The notes below the pieces were generated by a model. It was not told the origin of the DNA. It searched no databases and was given only the letters and a program-made list of their open reading frames with translations. The translations under genes and the position numbers were made by a program. From NCBI GenBank assembly GCA_937921995.1, contig CAKZVF010000208.1, positions 1 to 42,505 on the forward strand: a stretch of DNA of 42,505 bases. The letters are read 5' to 3'. This DNA is from an uncultured Pirellulaceae bacterium (lineage in GTDB: Bacteria; Planctomycetota; Planctomycetia; Pirellulales; Pirellulaceae). Shown one piece after another: positions 8,404 through 16,234 of the stretch. How positions within the stretch are numbered: position 1 is the first letter of the stretch; each line of letters begins with the position of its first letter.

Positions 8404-9330
8404 ATGGAAAATCGCTTGAACTCGTTACTTGTCTTGCAGGATGCCTACGCCGAAACCATGAAAGCCCTCGCCTTTGCGGCCGAGGTTGGCGAAGGCGCCG
8501 AACTGTCAGAAGTCAAAGTGCTCGACATTCAGCCGCCGCTGTCGGCGTTCTGGCAGGAGCTAATCTCGGATGAGCTTGAGGAAACGCCATCGTACCATCG
8601 TCATAAAACGCTTCGGGAAATGGTTCGCGGGTTTGAGTTTGGCGACGCGGAAGTCATGACCCAAGTCAAAAGCGGACGAGCCGTCGTGCAAGCGGTTCGC
8701 ACCGCGGTCGAAGAAGACCGCCAAATGATCATTAAGGCCGCCGGCTCGCAGGTTTCGGATTACCTGTTCGGCAGTCTGGACTTCCGACTGGTGCGATATA
8801 GCCCCGTTCCCGTACTACTGGTTCACCCTAAGGCCCCAATCCGACCGCAGCGTATTTTGGTTGCGCTAAATCCTGAGGCCGAGGGAGAGGAGACACAGCT
8901 CAATGCGGATTTGCTTACCAAGGCTTCCGAGCTGGCGACGCACTTTCATTGCCGGCTGGGCGTTGTGTCGGTGTTTTCTTCACCGCGTGCAGTGATGGGT
9001 CACGTTGCGGACACCGAGTTCCTTGAGCGTATGGAAAGGCACGAAAAGAACAAACGAAAGCAATGCCGCGAGCACCTTCTTGAATTGTTGAGGTCGGCGT
9101 CCAAGAAGATTGATCCCGACGACGTATTCGTTGACACCGGCCGCCCCTCGGAAGTCATTCTTTCAGCTGTGGACGAGTTCGATCCAGACCTGCTGGTGAT
9201 CGGAAGCGTTGCGCGTCAAGGGATCGCTGGCCTGCTGATCGGTAACACTGCGGAGCGGGTCATGCGCTCGATCGACTGTTCGCTATTGACAATTAAACCC
9301 AGCCGTTTCAAGTGCCCGATTCTCGAGTAG
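8404..9330 (+). CDS. Tandem universal stress protein (UspE-like)
   Basis: 308 residues with two Usp domains (about 1-140 and 150-300). The second is better preserved (PQRILVALNPEAEG, DPDLLVIGSVARQGIAGLLIGNTAERVMRSIDCSLLTIKP), including the G-x9-G-T/N nucleotide-loop pattern; the first is degenerate (DYLFGSLDFRLVRYSPVPVLLVHP). I chose ATG 8404 because the longer TTG-started frame would run inside corA and across the promoter. It is probably a cytoplasmic stress protein and may bind ATP. It is one of four usp genes in the first 12 kb, all under sigma-54-like promoters. Confidence 0.9.
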   Translation: MENRLNSLLVLQDAYAETMKALAFAAEVGEGAELSEVKVLDIQPPLSAFWQELISDELEETPSYHRHKTLREMVRGFEFGDAEVMTQVKSGRAVVQAVRTAVEEDRQMIIKAAGSQVSDYLFGSLDFRLVRYSPVPVLLVHPKAPIRPQRILVALNPEAEGEETQLNADLLTKASELATHFHCRLGVVSVFSSPRAVMGHVADTEFLERMERHEKNKRKQCREHLLELLRSASKKIDPDDVFVDTGRPSEVILSAVDEFDPDLLVIGSVARQGIAGLLIGNTAERVMRSIDCSLLTIKPSRFKCPILE

Positions 9331-9377
9331 CCTTGATCAGCCAACTAGTTGCGTCTTCGTTATCGCTCTGCATGCTC

Positions 9378-9454
9378 AGTTTAACGACTAGCCGGCAGGC
9401 GACGGCGAGCGCAACAGTATCAAACGCCGACGCCTGCCGGCTAGTCGTTAAACT
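9378..9454. repeat. Long REP-like palindrome
   Basis: Arms of 24 bases (9378-9401 and 9431-9454, beginning AGTTTAACGACTAGCCGG) pair perfectly. After one A/A mismatch five more pairs follow (CGGCG / CGCCG), leaving a 17-base loop. There is no T run. It follows the usp stop and supplies the stop codon of the broken minus-strand gene next to it. From memory, ACTAGCCGGCAGGCG-type palindromes are dispersed in Rhodopirellula; I could not check copy number. Confidence 0.85.
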
Positions 9455-9821
9455 CATGGCGGGAACGTGAGTTCCACGTCAGTTCTGCCGGAAATAAACG
9501 TACTTACATTTGCGTTGAATCTTCCACCGTCGTCAGTTATCTCAAGGTCGCGGCATTCGTATCGAATACCAACGGCGTTGAAATTCTGTGGCAAATCGAA
9601 TGGTGGTAATTCTGCGAAAACCTGCTCTCGGTATCGGAATGACGCGACAAACAGTTGAGAATTCCTAACGCAATGATAGTCCTTCAAAAAAGACCCTCGA
9701 ATTTCAACTGATTTAACTCGCCCTTCTTGATCTCTCGACTGCTTTATGACCGTTTCGTAGGCGTGGAAAGGCGAGGCTTCTTTTCAGGCGACATGTCAAA
9801 CCAATCAAAATCAAACATCAT
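9454..9821 (-). pseudogene. Frameshifted hypothetical gene
   Basis: The frame from 9783 to the TGA at 9454-9456 reads as ordinary protein (EGRVKSVEIRGSF, REQVFAELPPFDLPQNFNAV, GGRFNANVSTFISGRTDVELTFPP) but has no good start. A different frame starts at ATG-ATG 9821 after a GAGAG and reads MMFDFDWFDMSPEKKPR before stopping near 9745. Joining them by a one- or two-base shift around 9770-9785 gives a protein of about 120 residues. It could instead be two unrelated short frames. The family is unknown. Confidence 0.4.
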
Positions 9822-10053
9822 GACTCTCGCTAATTCGGTTTCGCATTTGGTTGCAGACTAGTCTAATAATCGAAGATGACACGATTGGAGCGAGTAGGTT
9901 TAGGATTCTCAATGTGGCACCATAACTTGCAAAAAAGGAAAATGCTATTTCGAACCCTAATTCTGAATTTATGAAATCGTGAAACTCAGAATGCTGAAGA
10001 ATAAGAACTGTTTCGTTCGCATCGACTAAAGCGTGGAATAACCAATCAGCCAC
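9811..10053 (-). CDS. Doubtful small protein in an AT-richer islet
   Basis: 80 residues from GTG 10053, overlapping the end of the antiporter gene by 28 bp; its stop overlaps the ATG-ATG of the broken gene that follows. It has a hydrophobic middle (LGFEIAFSFFASYGATLRILNLLAPIVSSSIIRLV). Third codon positions are much richer in A/T than in the neighbours. It could be the remnant of a transferred gene or non-coding. No family recognised. Confidence 0.25.
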   Translation of the reverse strand: MADWLFHALVDANETVLILQHSEFHDFINSELGFEIAFSFFASYGATLRILNLLAPIVSSSIIRLVCNQMRNRISESHDV

Positions 10054-10985
10054 GCTGTATAGGCAACATAGGCCCCAAGGAATAGGCCGCCTTCCCAGCG
10101 ATTGACCAAGCGGCCTGTCAAAAAGATGGGAAAGCAGGCCGCTGCTGCGCTCAACATCACTGGAAAATCAAATCGCAGTGCGGCCTCCGACACAGCCAAG
10201 CCAGAAGGCGCAACGATCGCAGAGACACCAAGCACGCCCAACAAGTTGAACAGGTTTGACCCGACGACGTTGCCGACAGCCATGTCTCGTTGTCCTCGCA
10301 AACTGGCGACGACTGATGCAACAACCTCCGGAAGTGACGTTCCTGCCGCGACGATGGTTAGCCCGATGACTTCGCGACTCACGCCAAGATTTGCTGCCAA
10401 CGTGATGGCACCGACGACGAATAGTTTCGAACCAAACACCAACATGCCCAGTCCGGCCACAATCCAAACGATGTTTTTCCATAGTTCGCCGTTGGTTTGG
10501 CTCGATTCAGCCGCTGAATCAAATGGTACTTCAGTTGCGCTATTTTCCGAACCAATCTTCAAAATCATCCAAGTGTAGGCGACCAATCCGCCAATTAGCA
10601 CGAGGCCTTCCAGCCGTGACAGTCCGTTGTTTAATGCCAACAGGAACACCGTCAACGAAGCAGCCACCATGAGCGGCACGTCGACGCGGAGTAGTTGCTG
10701 TGACACCGTCAGCGGCGTAATGGTTGCGGCCAGCCCAAGGATAAACAGAATATTGAAGATGTTGCTACCAAGCACATTGGCGGTCGCAATCTCAGTTTGA
10801 CCCTGAAAGCTTGACGTCGCACTAACGATTAGCTCAGGCGTACTCGTCCCAAAGCCGATGACCGTCAGTCCGATCACCAGCGTTGATACTCCAAATCGCT
10901 TTGCCAGTTGCGACGCGTGTTTTACAAGCCAATCTGCTCCAAGGATCAGGAGCGCCAGCCCGCAAACAAGTTGGAAATATTCCAT
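10026..10985 (-). CDS. CaCA-family calcium(or K+)/sodium antiporter, YrbG-like
   Basis: 319 residues, ten or so membrane helices, with the two inverted alpha-repeats of the cation/Ca2+ exchangers: GFGTSTPELIVSATSS...NVLGSNIFNILFILG near 40-90 and AAGTSLPEVVASVVAS...NVVGSNLFNLLGVLG near 210-260. The acidic Glu of each (G-T-S/T-x-P-E) lines the ion site. It exports Ca2+ or a similar cation across the inner membrane. Its start overlaps the preceding usp gene by 40 bp, so the three genes usp-usp-antiporter form one unit driven from the site at 11855-11871. Confidence 0.93.
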   Translation of the reverse strand: MEYFQLVCGLALLILGADWLVKHASQLAKRFGVSTLVIGLTVIGFGTSTPELIVSATSSFQGQTEIATANVLGSNIFNILFILGLAATITPLTVSQQLLRVDVPLMVAASLTVFLLALNNGLSRLEGLVLIGGLVAYTWMILKIGSENSATEVPFDSAAESSQTNGELWKNIVWIVAGLGMLVFGSKLFVVGAITLAANLGVSREVIGLTIVAAGTSLPEVVASVVASLRGQRDMAVGNVVGSNLFNLLGVLGVSAIVAPSGLAVSEAALRFDFPVMLSAAAACFPIFLTGRLVNRWEGGLFLGAYVAYTAWLIGYSTL

Positions 10986-11413
10986 GGACGTTTCACTTGA
11001 TTGTGAGGGTTGTCAGGTCGCTCATTCGGAAACGCAAACTCGAAGAGTTGATAAGGCATCACGAGAACAGGAATAGAAGAATGGCCCAGCACTTCGTAGC
11101 TTGTCCACTCCTCAACGACACGCCCATTGCTGGCTCCCATCAAGATTAGATTGATCTCATGGTTTTCGGAATAGCGATTGATCTCTTCCGCCACGTGGCC
11201 GAGTGCGGTCGCTTTTCGCACGAGAATATTATTCTCTTCAGCAGCAAGCTCGAACATTTGAAAGACATCCGAGCAGTCAGCTTGACTCTCTTCGTCCGCG
11301 AACACGTGAAGCAAATGAACTTCCGCCTTGAGCACCGACGCAATTCGCATAGCATACTCAGCGGCTTCATAAGCCGATATCAAACTCGAAGTAGGAACTA
11401 AAATCCGTTTCAT
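10946..11413 (-). CDS. Universal stress protein with a C-terminal extension
   Basis: 155 residues. A single Usp domain (MKRILVPTSSLISAYEAAEYAMRIA, LILMGASNGRVVEEW, SSIPVLVMPYQLF) is followed by about 25 extra residues (PNERPDNPHNQVKRPWNISNLFAGWRS) that overlap the start of the antiporter gene. The C-terminal G-x-S-N-G-R pattern keeps part of the nucleotide loop but lacks the usual G-x9-G-[ST]. GAGG stands before ATG 11413. The 8-bp gap after the upstream usp gene indicates co-transcription. Confidence 0.9.
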   Translation of the reverse strand: MKRILVPTSSLISAYEAAEYAMRIASVLKAEVHLLHVFADEESQADCSDVFQMFELAAEENNILVRKATALGHVAEEINRYSENHEINLILMGASNGRVVEEWTSYEVLGHSSIPVLVMPYQLFEFAFPNERPDNPHNQVKRPWNISNLFAGWRS

Positions 11414-11421
11414 GGCTAACC

Positions 11422-11799
11422 TCAGTCAAAAATCTGGTAAGGAATAACGAGTACTGGAATCGACGTGTTGTCCCGCACGTCGGAGCTGATCCACTTGTCA
11501 ACGATCGTACCTTGGCTGGCTCCCATGACGATCAAGTCGACACCGTTGTTTTCAGCAAAGTCAACGATCTGGTCCAGCAACACTCCTTCGGCGAAGTGAG
11601 TCTCGACTTCGGTACCATAGTTTTCGGCCGCTTCCACGAAATAGGATAGCGTCAGTTCTCCCGCCTCGCGATTGTGCCCGGGCCGCATCACATGAAGCAC
11701 GATCAGGTGCGCGTCAAGCGATTCAGCAATCTGCAACGCGTAGTCAGCGGTTTCGGCAGCCGCTGAAGGGCCAGTGGTAGGAATAAGGATTCTGGTCAT
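11422..11799 (-). CDS. Universal stress protein
   Basis: 125 residues, a compact single Usp domain (MTRILIPTTGPSAAAETADYALQIAESLDAHLIVLHV, NGVDLIVMGASQGTIVDKWISSDV, TSIPVLVIPYQIF). It is clearly a paralogue of the next gene, with which it shares the VxPYQxF end and a changed ATP loop (GASQGTIVDKW), which suggests a lineage-specific duplication. First gene of the usp-usp-antiporter unit, 45 bases downstream of the predicted sigma-54 start. Confidence 0.92.
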   Translation of the reverse strand: MTRILIPTTGPSAAAETADYALQIAESLDAHLIVLHVMRPGHNREAGELTLSYFVEAAENYGTEVETHFAEGVLLDQIVDFAENNGVDLIVMGASQGTIVDKWISSDVRDNTSIPVLVIPYQIFD

Positions 11800-11854
11800 G
11801 TTGGTGGCATTTCTTTGGTAAGCCGTTGTTAGTATCCGAGTTCGAGTTCACTGT

Positions 11855-11871
11855 TGCATGCCACGTGCCAA
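11855..11871 (-). promoter_or_regulatory. Sigma-54 promoter for usp-usp-antiporter
   Basis: Minus strand TTGGCACGTGGCATGCA: perfect -24 element, one mismatch at -12, ten-base spacing; predicted start near 11844, 45 bases before ATG 11799. Confidence 0.72.
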
Positions 11872-12042
11872 TTGCGAAGAATTGCAAATGTCTATCGTTT
11901 CCGCCAACTTCCGGCGAAAGAGCACGGCGGGGCGACCAAGGTTTACGCGGCGCGGCTAACCATTGCCCAGGAAGAGGCTTGCGAGCCAAATGATTCCGGC
12001 CAATCGAGGGTTGAATCCTTTCGGTTGGCATGTTTTCAAAGT

Positions 12043-12059
12043 TTGGCACTGCAGTTGCA
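12043..12059 (+). promoter_or_regulatory. Sigma-54 promoter for VKOR-DsbA, PP2C and ntrC-like genes
   Basis: TTGGCACTGCAGTTGCA is a perfect match to TGGCAC-N5-TTGCW. Predicted start near 12070. With the divergent site at 11855-11871 it fills the 400-base gap; the roughly 170 bases between the two could hold shared activator sites, but I see no clear repeated motif there. Confidence 0.83.
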
Positions 12060-12206
12060 AAACAAACACGCTCACAGTCGACGAGTTGATTTGGCGAAAG
12101 TCCAGAGCTTGTCTGCTTTTCTTTCTAAACGGAAACCAATCCAGTGTCTCAGCTCCTCACTTCAGAACGAAATTGCCAGATCAATCGAGCTAAACTGTTC
12201 CGTGAC

Positions 12207-13733
12207 ATGGCCGGTGAAATTGCCACGCCGCAACTTCCGGTCGACGGGCGGCAGAAGACGTCTCGGGAGAAAGCTGATTCATGGTTACAGAAGCTGGAAA
12301 CGCGATTGGGACTCGATAAGCCAATGAAGCGTCCATCGCGAAAGGCGTTGATTGTTATCGGTATCGCCTGCGCAATCGCATTCGCCGCATCGAGCTATCT
12401 GGGCTGGGTCGCGCTGACATCATCAAAAGTCGCCGGTTGCGGGGGAGGAAAGCTGTTTAACTGCGGCCACGTCATCAGCAGTCGTTGGTCGTTGTGGATG
12501 GGCATCCCAGTTAGCCTGATCGCTGCGGCGACCTACGTTTGGATGTCGATCAACGTGGCAGTCGTTTCTATGGCCAACGCCCCGAAATGGGACAGGATGG
12601 TCCGATGGTCATGGTTTGCCATTTTTACTTCGGCATTGTCGGCCGGATTGGCTGCAATTTGGTTTGTCTCCTTGCAAATTTTCGTGCTCAATCATTTGTG
12701 TACTTATTGCCTTGTCGCTCACGGTTGTGGTCTGGTCGCTGCGGCTACGGTGCTGATGACTCGTCCGCTGGGATGGAAAGTCGTTCGTTCTGCCGGCAGC
12801 TTGGCCGCGTTGGGTTTTGTTGCACTGGCGGGCGTTCAATTGGTTTCCGAAGATCCAGCCACCTACCGGATCGAAACTTTCGAGGCTCCCGCAAAAAGCG
12901 ATGCCGCAACCGAGTTCGAGGCACCCGTCTTTGAAGCACCAATTTTTGAGGCACCCGTTTCGAGGCTTGACCTTCCTATCATTTCCCCCAAAGCTGCGAT
13001 TGCCTTTGTCCTCAATTCATCAAGCTTGCTAACTGGCATGGTGCAAGCTCCGACTCACAATCCTGCGACTACGCAAGCATCTTCGACAAAAAGCGTTAAA
13101 TCAGCGAACAATGCCACCAATGAGGCCAAGGCACAGCAAGCGGCGAAAGCTCGACGATTCGTTGAACTTAACGGAGGCGTCATCAAGCTGGATGTCACTC
13201 AGTGGCCGATCGCGGGCTCGACTGAATCGAAGTATATCTTTGTGGAGATGTTCGACTACTCCTGCCCGCATTGCCGTCAAACTCACGCCGCCATCAAAGA
13301 GGCGTCAAAAACACTTAACAACGACGTCGCCGTCATCGTGTTGCCCGTCCCGCTCAACGCGGCTTGCAACCCAGCCATCCAAGTCACTGATCCAAAATTC
13401 ACCGAATCCTGCGAGATCTCGAAACTGTCGGTGGCGGTGTGGCGAGTCAACCCGACCGCTTTCACGGACTTCCACAACTGGATGATGTCCACCGAGTCTG
13501 CTCCGACGCTTGCGGAGGCTCGCGCGAAAGCCGATTCATTGGTCGACGGCGAAAAGCTGACCGCCGAATTGGCGACTGAGATTCCACAAAAGTACCTCGC
13601 TCAAACTTCTGAGCTTTACCGCCGAGTCGGATCGGGCAACGTCCCGAAGCTGATCTTCCCAACGACTTCGATCATCGGCGAGTTCACTTCTGGCGACGGG
13701 TTGGTGCAAGTCATCAAACAGCAAACCAAATAG
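12207..13733 (+). CDS. VKOR-DsbA fusion: disulfide bond formation protein
   Basis: About 508 residues from ATG 12207; an in-frame GTG at 12144 would add 21, and neither has a good ribosome site. The first half is an integral-membrane vitamin K epoxide reductase domain: a Cys pair (VAGCGGGKLFNC), the Ser/GIPV region (SRWSLWMGIPVSLIAAATY) and the active-site CTYC in LNHLCTYCLVAH. A Pro/Glu/Ala linker with repeated EAP(V/I)FEAP units follows, then a periplasmic DsbA/thioredoxin-like domain with CPHC (FDYSCPHCRQTH) and the cis-Pro region (GNVPKLIF). Such fusions oxidise secreted proteins and pass electrons to quinone. First gene of a unit with a PP2C phosphatase and an NtrC-type activator, linking envelope redox state to regulation. 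Confidence 0.92.
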   Translation: MAGEIATPQLPVDGRQKTSREKADSWLQKLETRLGLDKPMKRPSRKALIVIGIACAIAFAASSYLGWVALTSSKVAGCGGGKLFNCGHVISSRWSLWMGIPVSLIAAATYVWMSINVAVVSMANAPKWDRMVRWSWFAIFTSALSAGLAAIWFVSLQIFVLNHLCTYCLVAHGCGLVAAATVLMTRPLGWKVVRSAGSLAALGFVALAGVQLVSEDPATYRIETFEAPAKSDAATEFEAPVFEAPIFEAPVSRLDLPIISPKAAIAFVLNSSSLLTGMVQAPTHNPATTQASSTKSVKSANNATNEAKAQQAAKARRFVELNGGVIKLDVTQWPIAGSTESKYIFVEMFDYSCPHCRQTHAAIKEASKTLNNDVAVIVLPVPLNAACNPAIQVTDPKFTESCEISKLSVAVWRVNPTAFTDFHNWMMSTESAPTLAEARAKADSLVDGEKLTAELATEIPQKYLAQTSELYRRVGSGNVPKLIFPTTSIIGEFTSGDGLVQVIKQQTK

Positions 13734-13810
13734 CAACCATCGCCGTCGGCGTGGAAACACTCAGCAGCCATCATCGCAATCAAGCCCTCTCTCTGAATCG
13801 AACCGGACCT

Positions 13811-14674
13811 ATGAAAACAGACGCTCAAGGAAAATCAGATGTCGGTCTCAAACGCGAGACCAACGAAGACTACTTCGTGATCGACAACGAAAGAGGGATC
13901 TTCATTGTGTGTGACGGAATGGGCGGGCACTCCGCCGGCGAAGTCGCGTCGCATAAGGAGGTCGAGCACACGCTCGGCTACTTGATCGACCATTGGTCGC
14001 AAGTCGAAGAGGCTCGCAAACACTCAATCGGAACCTTCAAAATAAACCAATTGATTGAGCGAGCCGTCCACCACACTTGCCACGAACTTCACTTGCTTGG
14101 CCGACTCGATCCAAGTCTAAAAGGAATGGGCACGACGTTAACGCTGCTGTTGATCGTCGATGGTCAAGCGTTCGTCGGGCATGTTGGTGACTCGCGGTTG
14201 TACATCAAACGTAATGACGAGGCCTTTTTGCTAACGACTGACCATACGCTTTATAATGAAATGGTGACCGAGTTCCAGTCGGTCGATGAAGTCGACATTC
14301 GCAAGTTCCGTCATTGCTTGACGCGATCGGTCGGCAGCAACGATTCGGTGGCCGTCGAGACGCTTTCCTTCGAAGCGCAAAAGGGCGATGTGCTGCTGCT
14401 TTGCACCGATGGCTTGAGCAACTACTTCGAAGACGGCGTCGACTTGGCATTGTTACTCGGCGGGGATCACGTGAGCGAGATCGCTGACTCGCTTGTCGAG
14501 TTCGCGATGTACCAAGGAGGTAGCGACAACATTACCGCACTTGTGATTCGCTTGCTGAATGTTGATGACTTTCTGGTCAACCCGCACCGCATCAAATTGG
14601 ACTTTGAACTCAATGTAAATGCGGGCGAGACACATTTGGGTGTCGACTTAGATGAGACCGGCCCGTTAAAATAA
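13811..14674 (+). CDS. PP2C-type Ser/Thr protein phosphatase
   Basis: 287 residues from ATG 13811. It has all the metal-site motifs of PP2C: RETNEDYF near the N-terminus, VCDGMGGHSAGE, GTTLTLLLI...HVGDSRLY, LLCTDGLSNYFED and GGSDNITALVI. It is soluble with no membrane segment. It removes phosphate from Ser/Thr and usually opposes a Hanks-type kinase; one such kinase lies 20 kb away in the same proposed regulon. A terminator-like hairpin follows, before the activator gene. Confidence 0.93.
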   Translation: MKTDAQGKSDVGLKRETNEDYFVIDNERGIFIVCDGMGGHSAGEVASHKEVEHTLGYLIDHWSQVEEARKHSIGTFKINQLIERAVHHTCHELHLLGRLDPSLKGMGTTLTLLLIVDGQAFVGHVGDSRLYIKRNDEAFLLTTDHTLYNEMVTEFQSVDEVDIRKFRHCLTRSVGSNDSVAVETLSFEAQKGDVLLLCTDGLSNYFEDGVDLALLLGGDHVSEIADSLVEFAMYQGGSDNITALVIRLLNVDDFLVNPHRIKLDFELNVNAGETHLGVDLDETGPLK

Positions 14675-14676
14675 GC

Positions 14677-14701
14677 AAAGCGAAACATAGTCGCTTTTTT
14701 T
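14677..14701 (+). terminator. Intrinsic terminator or attenuator between PP2C and activator genes
   Basis: Stem AAAGCGA / TCGCTTT around the loop AACATAG, followed by more T. It lies just after the PP2C stop and before the activator ATG, so it could lower expression of the activator relative to the genes upstream. Confidence 0.6.
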
Positions 14702-14734
14702 GATCGTTATCCAAAACTGAAACAAAGTAAACGC

Positions 14735-16234
14735 ATGAGCCAACTGTTGGTCGTTGACGACGAACCTGCCATCGTCGCGATGTTCGAGCACATCTTCGCC
14801 GGATCCGATGTCGAGATCCTCTCTGCCGGAACCGCTGCTGACGGACTGAGCATTATCCGCGACACCAAACCGGACGCAGTCATGTTGGATGTCGTGCTAC
14901 CGGACGGCAACGGACTAGATGTCTTCGAGCAAATCAAATCGCTCGACGCTCAACTGCCTGTTGTCGTCATGACCGGCGGACAAGACAGTCAAACTGCCAT
15001 CACGGCGATGCAGCAAGGGGCGCTCGATTATCTGGTCAAGCCGCTGGACGTTCGGTCGCTGAACAAAGTGGTTCGCCAAGCCATCGAAGTTCGCCGTTTG
15101 ATGGTCGAACCGATTGAGATTGAGCAGCCGGACGAATCGGCAGCAGCATCGTCGATGATCGGCAGCAGCCCGGCGATGCGCGAAGTTTATAAAGCGATCG
15201 GTCGCGTCGCATCCCAAAGCATTTCGGTGCTGATCCGAGGAGAAAGCGGCACCGGCAAAGAATTGGTTGCTCGCGCCATCTTTCAAAACGGAGACAGAAA
15301 AGACAAACCATTTATCGCGCTCAACTGCGCCGCGATCCCAGAAGCGTTGCTCGAAAGCGAATTGTTCGGCCACGAGAAGGGCGCTTTCACCGGAGCCGAC
15401 CGCAAGCGTATCGGCAAGATCGAACAGTGCGATGGTGGAACGCTGTTCCTTGATGAGATCGGCGACATGGAGGCTCCGCTGCAAAGCAAATTGCTGCGTG
15501 TGCTTCAAGAGAAGCAATTCGAACGAGTCGGAGGGAGTGCGACGCTGTCGGCCGACGTGCGAATCCTTGCCGCCACGCATCAGGACATCGAGTCGATGTG
15601 CAAGGAAGGCAAGTTCCGCGAAGACCTCTACTACCGCTTAAACGGTTACACGATCAGCTTGCCACCGCTTTCCCAGCGTGAAGGGGACCTTGATCATTTG
15701 ATCGAGTATTTCCGTAAGTCCGCCAACCGCGAGCTTGGCAAAGAGATCAGTCGCGTCGCACCGGAAGCGATCGAGCGTTTGCGTGCTTATTCATGGCCGG
15801 GGAACGTGCGTCAGTTGCAAAGCGTGATCCATCAAGCCGTCGTGCAATCGACGGGCACTGTCCTGCTGCCTGATTTCTTGCCGCCATTGTCCGATGACGC
15901 GGCGTCCAGAGGAACAACCACAACCCAAACGAGCAAAGCTGAATCACCCGCCTCTTCGACCGAAGCGGTCCCGGCAAACGGTTCAGCAGAAGCCTCCGCT
16001 GATCCCACGTCGGACGAGTCATTGGCCCAGTTGATCGCTCGACATCGCTCGCATCATTCACCAACGCTCTACGACGACGTAATCGAAGAGGCCGAGCGCA
16101 CTTTGATCGCCAGCGTGCTCAACGACTGCAACGGCAACCTCACCGAAGCCGCCCGTTTGCTGGGCATCACCCGCACCACCGTCCGCACCAAAGTCAACAA
16201 ACTCGGCATCGGCATCCGCAAAGTCGTCGAGTAA
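14735..16234 (+). CDS. NtrC-family sigma-54-dependent response regulator
   Basis: 499 residues. Receiver domain 1-118 with acidic D8/D9, phosphoacceptor D52, T80 and K102; AAA+ domain about 142-380 with Walker A GESGTGKE (169-176), the sigma-54 contact loop GAFTGA (216-221), Walker B GGTLFLDEIGD (234-244) and the arginine-containing FREDLYYRL; a Ser/Ala/Glu-rich linker; and a Fis-type helix-turn-helix at about 455-495 (GNLTEAARLLGITRTTVRTKVNKLG). It opens RpoN promoters by ATP hydrolysis after phosphorylation. No dedicated histidine kinase adjoins it; the hybrid kinase at 35336-38461 is the only candidate in the window. It is the natural activator for the eleven sigma-54-like promoters here, including its own at 12043-12059. 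Its 3' end is overlapped 177 bp antisense by the exporter gene. Confidence 0.96.
   Translation: MSQLLVVDDEPAIVAMFEHIFAGSDVEILSAGTAADGLSIIRDTKPDAVMLDVVLPDGNGLDVFEQIKSLDAQLPVVVMTGGQDSQTAITAMQQGALDYLVKPLDVRSLNKVVRQAIEVRRLMVEPIEIEQPDESAAASSMIGSSPAMREVYKAIGRVASQSISVLIRGESGTGKELVARAIFQNGDRKDKPFIALNCAAIPEALLESELFGHEKGAFTGADRKRIGKIEQCDGGTLFLDEIGDMEAPLQSKLLRVLQEKQFERVGGSATLSADVRILAATHQDIESMCKEGKFREDLYYRLNGYTISLPPLSQREGDLDHLIEYFRKSANRELGKEISRVAPEAIERLRAYSWPGNVRQLQSVIHQAVVQSTGTVLLPDFLPPLSDDAASRGTTTTQTSKAESPASSTEAVPANGSAEASADPTSDESLAQLIARHRSHHSPTLYDDVIEEAERTLIASVLNDCNGNLTEAARLLGITRTTVRTKVNKLGIGIRKVVE

Noticed and set aside
10102-10578. 158-codon plus-strand frame in the antiporter gene
   Set aside because: Complement of a conserved membrane protein; composition (Pro/Thr/Ser) is typical of an antisense shadow.
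12001-12040. TTGGCATGTTTTCAA near 12025 as another sigma-54 site
   Set aside because: It lacks GC ten bases after GG; the true match lies 18 bases further on at 12043.
14915-15580. 221-codon minus-strand frame within the activator gene
   Set aside because: Antisense to the conserved receiver and AAA+ domains; no independent evidence.
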